From positions 1-5,636 of the forward strand of contig CAJXVF010000199.1 of the NCBI GenBank assembly GCA_913060845.1: DNA of 5,636 nt, in the 5' to 3' direction. The translations under genes were made by a program, and so were the position numbers. The notes under the pieces are model-generated. The model was not told the origin of the DNA. It made no database searches and worked only from the letters and a program-made list of their open reading frames with translations. The stretch is from an uncultured Alphaproteobacteria bacterium (GTDB lineage: Bacteria; Pseudomonadota; Alphaproteobacteria; Bin95). Position 1 is the stretch's first letter. Each line of letters starts with the position of its first letter. Of the stretch, positions 1 through 5,636 are shown piece after piece.

Positions 1-42
1 CCTCTCTATTCGTCGGCAGCGTCAGATGTGTATAAGAGACAG
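1..42 (+). other. Untrimmed Nextera read-1 adapter with i5 index (synthetic, not genomic)
   Basis: Positions 24-42 (AGATGTGTATAAGAGACAG) are the 19-base hyperactive Tn5 mosaic end. Positions 10-23 (TCGTCGGCAGCGTC) are the Nextera read-1 tail joined to it. Positions 2-9 (CTCTCTAT) match a standard Nextera i5 index (the 502 index, as I remember it), and base 1 would be the last base of the flow-cell adapter. All parts are in the order of a finished sequencing library, so this is library-preparation sequence. Genomic DNA begins at about 43. It should be masked before any annotation or deposition. Confidence 0.97.
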
Positions 43-52
43 CGATAGCCAT
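43..52 (-). CDS. pdhB: Start of the gene after pdhA, probably pyruvate dehydrogenase E1 beta (partial)
   Basis: Only an ATG and two further codons (Met-Ala-Ile) plus one base remain before the adapter cuts the gene off. The start is believable because a strong purine-rich ribosome binding site (AGGGGGGA, 58-65) lies five bases upstream and the ATG follows the pdhA stop by 23 bases. In Alphaproteobacteria the gene after pdhA is normally pdhB, the beta subunit of the alpha2beta2 E1 component. Its product commonly begins with an N-terminal lipoyl domain whose first residues are of the form Met-x-Ile, which fits. Three codons cannot prove identity, so the name rests on context. Confidence 0.55.
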
Positions 53-57
53 GGTAT

Positions 58-65
58 TCCCCCCT
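58..65 (-). promoter_or_regulatory. Ribosome binding site for the gene after pdhA
   Basis: On the minus strand AGGGGGGA lies five bases before the ATG at 52-50, inside the 23-base pdhA-pdhB gap. It is a G-rich Shine-Dalgarno sequence and the main evidence that a gene starts at 52. No terminator lies between pdhA and this site, which fits co-transcription. Confidence 0.6.
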
Positions 66-75
66 GTTCGCGCGC

Positions 76-1137
76 TTACGCTTCGATCAAAATATCGGTG
101 TAAAGCTCAGACGGATCGGGCTCTGGGCTCGATTGTGCGAACTCAGCCGAGTCCGCCACGACTGCACGCACGTCAGCATCGATCTTCTTGAGCGCGTCCG
201 CGTCCACGATTTTGCTTTTAATGAGGTGCTCACGGAGCGTCTCAATCGGATCGCGCTCTTCCCGCATTTTGTTTACTTCGTCGCGGGAGCGATACTTAGC
301 CGGATCAGACATTGAATGGCCGCGATAACGGTAAGTTTCTGCTTCCAGCAGCACAGGACCGCTAGTCCGGGCGTATTCGACCGCCTCTTTGCACTCTTCC
401 GCCATTGTCATGACGTTCATGCCGTCAATCTTCTTGTTCTTGATGCCATAGGCGTCACCGCGAAGGTGCAGCGCTGGGCCGGCAGAGGATCGGTTTACCG
501 ATGTACCCATGCCGTACTTATTGTTCTCAATCACCAGGATCAACGGTAGCTTCCAAAGCGATGCCATATTCATGGTTTCGGCTATCTGGCCTTGGTTGGA
601 TGCGCCATCACCGAAATACGCGACGGACACACCGCCAGTTTCCCGATATTTCGCAGCGAACGCGAGCCCACCGCCAAGCGGCACTTGCGCGCCAACAATG
701 CCATGACCACCGAAGAAACGCTTCTCCCGGCTGAACATGTGCATGGACCCGCCTTTACCGCGGGAATAACCATCCTTGCGACCGGTCAGTTCCGCCATAA
801 CGCCACGAGCTTCCATGCCGCAAGCCAGCATATGCCCATGATCGCGGTAGCCAGTGATGACAGCGTCACGCTCATCAAGCGCGTGCTGCATGCCGATAAC
901 GACCGCTTCCTGGCCGATATAGAGATGGCAGAAACCGCCAATTAGGCCCATACCGTAAAGCTGCCCTGCGCGCTCTTCAAAGCGGCGGATCAGCAGCATG
1001 TCCTTATAGAACTGCATCAGGGTATCGTTATCGAAAGATGGCTTGGCCTTGGCTTTTGACTTACTCGACGTTCGTTTAGCCGCCGGTTTCGCTGCAGCCT
1101 TATTGGCTGTTCCGCTCTTAGAAGCCGCTCGCGCCAT
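76..1137 (-). CDS. pdhA: Pyruvate dehydrogenase E1 component, alpha subunit
   Basis: This is the thiamine-diphosphate-binding alpha subunit of the alpha2beta2 E1 component. With the beta subunit it decarboxylates pyruvate and passes the acetyl group to the lipoyl arm of E2, in the cytoplasm. The 353-residue product has the cofactor motif GDGASNQG (from residue 176) followed by IENNKYG (ENN at 204-206), and the conserved loop YRYRGHSMSDP (269-279) known from mitochondrial and bacterial E1 alpha. The fold fills roughly residues 40-340. Residues 1-33 are a Lys/Ala/Ser-rich, probably disordered tail with 8 Lys, 2 Arg and no acidic residue. An upstream in-frame ATG at 1203 would add 22 residues (MSGLWFCHRR...). 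I prefer 1137 because GGAGG lies five bases ahead of it and the extension resembles no E1 alpha start. The gene starts 136 bases after the ftsB-like gene, and pdhB follows. A branched-chain 2-oxoacid dehydrogenase alpha subunit is less likely given the context and the tight match to the pyruvate type. Confidence 0.96.
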   Translation of the reverse strand: MARAASKSGTANKAAAKPAAKRTSSKSKAKAKPSFDNDTLMQFYKDMLLIRRFEERAGQLYGMGLIGGFCHLYIGQEAVVIGMQHALDERDAVITGYRDHGHMLACGMEARGVMAELTGRKDGYSRGKGGSMHMFSREKRFFGGHGIVGAQVPLGGGLAFAAKYRETGGVSVAYFGDGASNQGQIAETMNMASLWKLPLILVIENNKYGMGTSVNRSSAGPALHLRGDAYGIKNKKIDGMNVMTMAEECKEAVEYARTSGPVLLEAETYRYRGHSMSDPAKYRSRDEVNKMREERDPIETLREHLIKSKIVDADALKKIDADVRAVVADSAEFAQSSPEPDPSELYTDILIEA

Positions 1138-1142
1138 CGCCC

Positions 1143-1147
1143 CCTCC
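1143..1147 (-). promoter_or_regulatory. Ribosome binding site that fixes the pdhA start
   Basis: On the minus strand GGAGG, extended to GGAGGGGG, lies five bases before the ATG at 1137. The competing upstream ATG at 1203 has only a weak GGTGAT against it. This decides for the 353-residue product over the 375-residue one. Confidence 0.8.
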
Positions 1148-1177
1148 GATTTGTATTTCTGAAACGCCTGTAAGCGC

Positions 1178-1194
1178 CTATGGCAAAACCATAG
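1178..1194. repeat. Inverted repeat upstream of pdhA, operator-like
   Basis: Perfect 6-base arms CTATGG and CCATAG are separated by five bases. A G-C pair just outside, beyond one mismatch (G-U in RNA), would extend the stem to eight. No T-run follows on the minus strand, so it is not an intrinsic terminator. It overlaps the candidate -10 element of the pdhA promoter and the expected transcription start, where a repressor site would be expected. It could also be a 5' leader hairpin or chance. Confidence 0.4.
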
Positions 1195-1216
1195 ACCGCT
1201 CATATCACCATGGCAA
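1188..1216 (-). promoter_or_regulatory. Candidate housekeeping promoter for pdhA
   Basis: On the minus strand TTGCCA (1216-1211; five of six match TTGACA) is followed after exactly 17 bases by TATGGT (1193-1188; four of six match TATAAT). Transcription would start near 1181, giving a leader of about 44 bases before the pdhA ATG. The 136-base gap is the widest in the cluster, as expected if the dehydrogenase operon has its own promoter. The rest of the gap (1217-1273) shows no feature I can name. Alphaproteobacterial -10 boxes are loosely conserved, so this remains a sequence prediction. Confidence 0.38.
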
Positions 1217-1273
1217 TGAACAAGCCGTGATCAGCGATTTCACCAAGCGGGAAATACGAAAGCCGATCAGGCC

Positions 1274-1585
1274 CTATTTCTGGAAAACAACCACTTCACG
1301 CTCCGCGCCCATATTCAGGCGGCGACGCGCATGTTCACCCAGCGAATCGGGGTGCATCGTCTCTGGCCGAAGCAAGGATGTGTCCCGTTCGAGGCCGACA
1401 CGGGTTGCTGTCAGGCCAGCCAGTTCGTTTTCAGCATCCGCTATCCGTAGATCGAACGCCTGCATCGCAAGGACACCGTGGTCGTTCCGAACCAGATGAA
1501 CGCCGAAATAAACGGCGAGACATGCAAAAACCAGAGGCCAAATCAGGCCCTTCAGGCGTTTTTTGATGTCAAGTGCGGTGTCCAT
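1274..1585 (-). CDS. FtsB/DivIC-like septum formation initiator protein
   Basis: This 103-residue protein has the layout of the septum formation initiator family (FtsB/DivIC). It has a short cytoplasmic N-terminus with a basic stretch (KKRLK, 8-12), one membrane segment (about 13-32, LIWPLVFACLAVYFG), then a periplasmic coiled coil (about 40-72). The C-terminal part contains DSLGEHARRRLNM (80-92), matching the usual family pattern of a conserved Asp/Glu-Arg helix followed by a hydrophobic VVVF end. Family members join the FtsQLB-type divisome complex that licenses septal cell-wall synthesis. A gene of this kind between eno and pdhA is usual in Alphaproteobacteria. The start at 1585 is the only good choice, since an in-frame TGA lies 15 bases upstream. 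It has no properly spaced ribosome binding site: AGG directly abuts the ATG. FtsB proper or a paralogue cannot be separated here, so I give no symbol. Confidence 0.88.
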   Translation of the reverse strand: MDTALDIKKRLKGLIWPLVFACLAVYFGVHLVRNDHGVLAMQAFDLRIADAENELAGLTATRVGLERDTSLLRPETMHPDSLGEHARRRLNMGAEREVVVFQK

Positions 1586-1638
1586 CCTGCAGATGAATCA
1601 TGTCGCGAATCCTACGTCAACATAATTCTGCAGAAACC

Positions 1639-1656
1639 CGCCCAAAAACTTGGGCG
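1639..1656 (-). terminator. Hairpin after eno, weak terminator or processing site
   Basis: Seven base bases before the eno stop codon edge begins a perfect 7-bp stem (CGCCCAA / TTGGGCG) closed by a 4-base GTTT loop on the minus strand. Downstream comes only GGTTTCT instead of a clean T-run, so efficient intrinsic termination is doubtful. It may attenuate read-through into the ftsB-like gene, or protect the 3' end of the enolase message. Confidence 0.35.
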
Positions 1657-1662
1657 CACACG

Positions 1663-2952
<1,290 letters not shown>

Positions 2953-2967
2953 TCAGAGAGGGAATGC

Positions 2968-3804
2968 TTAGATAGAAACGGGGTTCGCTTTGGCGATGCC
3001 GTCCAATTGGACAAGCAAAGCAAGCATGGCTTCAAGTTGGTCTAGCGGCACCATATTTGGGCCATCGCTAGGCGCACTGTCAGGATCGCGGTGTGTTTCA
3101 ACGAAAAGGCCTGCGACGCCAATGGATATAGCCGCCCTGGCAAGCACAGGCACAAACTCGCGCTGCCCACCGGATGTACCGCCCTGCCCGCCTGGCTGCT
3201 GCACGGAATGGGTCGCATCAAATACGACAGGCGCGCCACCCTTCGCCATAATCGGCAAGGATCGCATATCCGAGACAAGCGTGTTGTAGCCGAAGCTCGT
3301 GCCACGCTCAGTCAGAATAACGCCGCTAGCCCCAGCCGCTTCAAGCTTGGCGGCCACGTGCTGCATGTCCCAGGGCGCTAGGAACTGTCCCTTTTTAACA
3401 TTCACCGCGCAGCCAGTTTCAGCCGCAGCAACCAATAAATCCGTCTGGCGGCAAAGGAAGGCCGGTATCTGTAGGAGCGACACGGCTTCAGCCGCCGCCA
3501 CGCACTGCGCTTCGGTGTGGACATCCGTCGTTACAGGGAGGCCGAGAGTCTGGCGCACATCGCTCAAAATATCTAGACCTTCGACCATCCCGATGCCGCG
3601 CGCGCTTGAAAGGCTAGTGCGATTGGCTTTGTCGAATGAGGATTTATAGACCAGCGATACGCCGACACGGTCCGCTATCGCTTTGATCGCTTCTGCCGTT
3701 TCCAAAGCATGCGCCCGGCTCTCGATCGCGCATGGACCGGCAATTAGCGAAAACCGCTTGGCGCTGTCAAAAACTGCGCCGCCTACGTCGACAGATTTCG
3801 TCAT
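2968..3804 (-). CDS. kdsA: 3-deoxy-8-phosphooctulonate (KDO-8-P) synthase, Cys/metal-dependent type
   Basis: KdsA condenses phosphoenolpyruvate with arabinose-5-phosphate to give KDO-8-phosphate, the committed step to the KDO sugar of the LPS inner core; it acts in the cytosol. The 278-residue TIM-barrel protein contains GPCAIES (23-29), [11 protein letters not shown] (54-64), TTDVHTEAQ (92-100), [13 protein letters not shown] (112-124), NVKKGQF (135-141), [11 protein letters not shown] (196-206) and VETHRDP (235-241). Cys25, His199, Glu236 and Asp247 line up with the four metal ligands of metal-dependent enzymes such as that of Aquifex. The E. coli type has Asn in place of the Cys. The related DAHP synthases are excluded by the KANRTS and [10 protein letters not shown] motifs and by the context. 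GGAGAG lies five bases before the ATG. The gene begins 21 bases after pyrG. Confidence 0.97.
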   Translation of the reverse strand: MTKSVDVGGAVFDSAKRFSLIAGPCAIESRAHALETAEAIKAIADRVGVSLVYKSSFDKANRTSLSSARGIGMVEGLDILSDVRQTLGLPVTTDVHTEAQCVAAAEAVSLLQIPAFLCRQTDLLVAAAETGCAVNVKKGQFLAPWDMQHVAAKLEAAGASGVILTERGTSFGYNTLVSDMRSLPIMAKGGAPVVFDATHSVQQPGGQGGTSGGQREFVPVLARAAISIGVAGLFVETHRDPDSAPSDGPNMVPLDQLEAMLALLVQLDGIAKANPVSI

Positions 3805-3825
3805 GCAGACTCTCCATCGGAAATA

Positions 3826-5454
3826 CTAAACGAGCCGCGCCTGATCCAGCGCTGCAGCAATGAAGGATCGGAACAACGGATGCGGCTCCATCGGCCTGGA
3901 TTTCAGTTCTGGATGAAACTGCACACCGATGAACCATGGATGATCCGGCAGCTCCACAATCTCGGGCAAGCGCCCGTCAGGTGAAAGGCCAGAGAAAATC
4001 ATTCCCGCCGCTTCGATTTCGTCACGGTAGGCGATGTTTATTTCATAGCGGTGACGGTGCCGCTCATGCACCAGCGTCTCGCCATAAGCTTCCGCAACGC
4101 GAGAGCCTTCTTTGAGAGATGCCGGATATGCACCAAGCCGCATGGTGCCGCCCAGATCGCTGTCATTATCTCGAAGCTCAACCTCACCGCCGCGCTTCCA
4201 CTCGGTCATAAGGCCGACAACTGGATGCATCGTCGGGCCAAACTCTGTCGAGCCAGCGTCTTCCCAGCCAACAACAGATCGCGCCATCTCAATGACAGCC
4301 ATCTGCATACCGAAGCAGATGCCGAAATAAGGTAGCTTCTCTTCCCGCGCGAACTTGGCCGCAAGGATTTTGCCCTCAGCGCCACGCTCGCCGAATCCAC
4401 CCGGCACCAGAATGCCGTGCACTCCTTCAAGCTGGGAATTATCGCCTGACTGCTCAAAGGCCTCTGCCTCAATCCAGACGCACTCAACCTTCACATTATT
4501 GGCGATGCCGCCGTGATTAAGCGCTTCGATGAGGGATTTATAGGCGTCCTTCAGGACTGTATATTTGCCAACAACGCCAATGCGCACGACGCCTTCAGGC
4601 TCCCGCACGCGCTCCACGATCTCGCGCCAAACACTGAGATCAGGCGGCGTTTCGTCGGCTAAGCCGAAGTGCTTCAGCACCTCTGTGTCAAAGCCTTCCG
4701 CATTATACGTCAGCGGCGTTGCGTAGGTGGTGTCAACGTCAATTGCCTGAATGACGCGTTCTTCGCGGATGTTGCAGAATAGCGCGATCTTGCGCTGCGC
4801 ATCTGCTGGAATAGGTCGGTCCGACCGGCAGAGCAGCATGTCCGGCTGAATGCCTGAACTCAGCAGATCCTTGACGGAGTGCTGTGTAGGTTTTGTTTTC
4901 AGTTCACCCGCAGCCGAGATGTAAGGCACCAGCGTTAGGTGCACGAACATCGTCTGCTCATAGCCGAGTTCATGACGGAGCTGACGGATAGCCTCGATGA
5001 ACGGCAGGCTTTCAATATCGCCGACAGTGCCGCCGATCTCACACAACACGAAATCTTCGTCGTCCAAATCAGCCTTAATGAACTCTTTGATCATATCGGT
5101 GACGTGCGGAATCACCTGCACGGTAGCGCCCAGATACAGGCCTTTGCGTTCCCGCTGCAGTACAGTCTCATAGATGCGGCCAGTGGTGACGCTGTCGCTC
5201 TTGCTGCCGGACTGGTTCAGATACCGCTCATAGTGACCGAGATCGAGGTCAGTTTCAGCACCATCATCGGTCACGAACACTTCACCGTGCTGATACGGGC
5301 TCATCGTGCCAGGATCAATGTTCAGGTACGGATCGAACTTGCGCAGACGCACACGGTATCCGCGCGCTTGCAACAAGGCACCCAAGGCTGCCGATGCAAC
5401 ACCCTTACCAAGGGAAGATGCGACGCCGCCTGTTATAAAAATAAATTTCGACAT
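3826..5454 (-). CDS. pyrG: CTP synthase (glutamine-hydrolysing)
   Basis: CTP synthase aminates UTP to CTP using ATP and glutamine-derived ammonia, the last step of de novo CTP synthesis. Here CTP would also feed CMP-KDO formation for LPS. The 542-residue length is typical. The N-terminal synthetase domain (about 1-265) has the P-loop [10 protein letters not shown] (9-18), likely Mg ligands Asp71 and Glu139, and the UTP/CTP site [10 protein letters not shown] (186-195). The C-terminal class I glutamine amidotransferase domain (about 290-540) has the oxyanion region PGGFGERG (351-358), nucleophile Cys380 in FGICFGMQ, and His514/Glu516 in VQFHPE. The start is the canonical [10 protein letters not shown], although its ribosome binding site is poor: a G6 run lies 14 bases away and only ACGG sits at normal distance. 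It follows secG by 61 bases and precedes kdsA by 21. Confidence 0.98.
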   Translation of the reverse strand: MSKFIFITGGVASSLGKGVASAALGALLQARGYRVRLRKFDPYLNIDPGTMSPYQHGEVFVTDDGAETDLDLGHYERYLNQSGSKSDSVTTGRIYETVLQRERKGLYLGATVQVIPHVTDMIKEFIKADLDDEDFVLCEIGGTVGDIESLPFIEAIRQLRHELGYEQTMFVHLTLVPYISAAGELKTKPTQHSVKDLLSSGIQPDMLLCRSDRPIPADAQRKIALFCNIREERVIQAIDVDTTYATPLTYNAEGFDTEVLKHFGLADETPPDLSVWREIVERVREPEGVVRIGVVGKYTVLKDAYKSLIEALNHGGIANNVKVECVWIEAEAFEQSGDNSQLEGVHGILVPGGFGERGAEGKILAAKFAREEKLPYFGICFGMQMAVIEMARSVVGWEDAGSTEFGPTMHPVVGLMTEWKRGGEVELRDNDSDLGGTMRLGAYPASLKEGSRVAEAYGETLVHERHRHRYEINIAYRDEIEAAGMIFSGLSPDGRLPEIVELPDHPWFIGVQFHPELKSRPMEPHPLFRSFIAAALDQARLV

Positions 5455-5515
5455 CGCGCGCCGTTAAGCCCCCCGCGCTTGAATCAAATTTTGAACGCCA
5501 GCTTTCGCCGCCGCC

Positions 5516-5608
5516 CTATTGTGCAGTCGGCGCACTCGGCAAGAGCGGCTGAGATGTCGCCGCTGGTGTTTCAATGATCGAGCGCTGTGTGTTGGAGCCA
5601 CTGGCGAG
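5516..5608 (-). CDS. secG: Protein translocase subunit SecG, C-terminal end (partial)
   Basis: One frame stays open from the adapter junction to a TAG stop at 5518-5516. It encodes the last 30 residues, beginning LASGSNTQRSIIETP and ending in a Pro/Ala/Ser-rich tail (LLPSAPTAQ). Alphaproteobacterial SecG proteins end this way: the last membrane helix, then a Gly/Ser turn, a short R-S-I-[IV]-[DE] motif and a variable Pro/Ala-rich tail. secG directly upstream of pyrG is the normal alphaproteobacterial arrangement. SecG is the small two-helix subunit of the SecYEG channel that aids protein export across the inner membrane. The membrane helices themselves lie outside the window, so the call rests on the tail motif, the stop position and the context. 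The 61-base gap to pyrG (5455-5515) shows no clear promoter or terminator, only a small TCAAA-A-TTTGA palindrome. Confidence 0.75.
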   Translation of the reverse strand, partial: LASGSNTQRSIIETPAATSQPLLPSAPTAQ

Positions 5609-5609
5609 A

Positions 5610-5636
5610 CTGTCTCTTATACACATCTCCGAGCCC
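5610..5636 (-). other. Untrimmed Nextera read-2 adapter (synthetic, not genomic)
   Basis: Positions 5610-5628 (CTGTCTCTTATACACATCT) are the reverse complement of the Tn5 mosaic end at the other end of the window. Positions 5629-5636 (CCGAGCCC) continue into the Nextera read-2 tail, which differs from the read-1 tail as expected for the two ends of one library molecule. Genomic DNA ends at about 5609. Confidence 0.97.

Noticed and set aside
592..945. Open frame of 117 codons on the plus strand inside pdhA
   Set aside because: It is antisense to the cofactor-binding core of E1 alpha, with no family resemblance; a shadow frame.
1138..1203. Longer pdhA start at the ATG at 1203, adding 22 residues
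   Set aside because: The extension has a Trp/Cys/His-rich sequence unlike E1 alpha N-termini, overlaps the candidate promoter, and has a much weaker ribosome binding site than the ATG at 1137.
5455..5515. Promoter or terminator between secG and pyrG
   Set aside because: I found no -35/-10 pair with acceptable spacing and no GC-rich hairpin with a T-run. The TCAAA-A-TTTGA palindrome is short and AT-rich and could be chance.
4939..5577. Open frame of 212 codons on the plus strand across pyrG and the secG end
   Set aside because: It is antisense to the conserved synthetase domain of CTP synthase, runs over the secG-pyrG gap, and has no recognisable domain.

Overview
The insert (about 43-5609) looks like ordinary core chromosome of an alphaproteobacterium with lipopolysaccharide. 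Every gene I can support is on the minus strand. In transcription order, from high to low coordinates, they are secG (3' end only), pyrG, kdsA, eno, a small ftsB/divIC-like gene, pdhA and the first codons of pdhB. I know this order (secG-pyrG-kdsA-eno-septum formation initiator-pdhA-pdhB) as typical of Alphaproteobacteria. The protein sequences agree: a two-subunit (alpha/beta) type pyruvate dehydrogenase E1, a Cys-type KdsA and a 425-residue enolase. I cannot fix the order or genus from the sequence alone.

Layout: 5516-5608 is the secretion channel subunit SecG C-terminus. 3826-5454 is CTP synthase. 2968-3804 is KDO-8-phosphate synthase. 1663-2940 is enolase. 1274-1585 is a membrane-anchored coiled-coil divisome protein. 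76-1137 is the pyruvate dehydrogenase E1 alpha subunit. 43-52 is the start of the next gene, probably the E1 beta subunit. Intergenic gaps from upstream to downstream are 61, 21, 27, 77, 136 and 23 bases. The two widest flank the divisome gene. One holds a small hairpin after eno; the other holds a candidate promoter and an inverted repeat ahead of pdhA. No stretch longer than 300 bases lacks a gene.

The genes make metabolic sense together. Enolase makes phosphoenolpyruvate (PEP), which KdsA condenses with arabinose-5-phosphate on the way to KDO. PyrG makes CTP, which is needed to activate KDO as CMP-KDO. PEP also becomes pyruvate, which PdhA starts to convert to acetyl-CoA. SecG and the FtsB-like protein serve the cell envelope.

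Both ends of the window are synthetic. Positions 1-42 and 5610-5636 are Illumina Nextera (Tn5 tagmentation) adapter sequence, including an apparent i5 index, so they are not part of the genome. The window therefore looks like a single tagmented DNA fragment that was not trimmed. I found no CRISPR array, RNA gene, prophage, insertion sequence or new defence-like system. The points worth a second look are regulatory details, one enzyme-class prediction and the adapter artefact.
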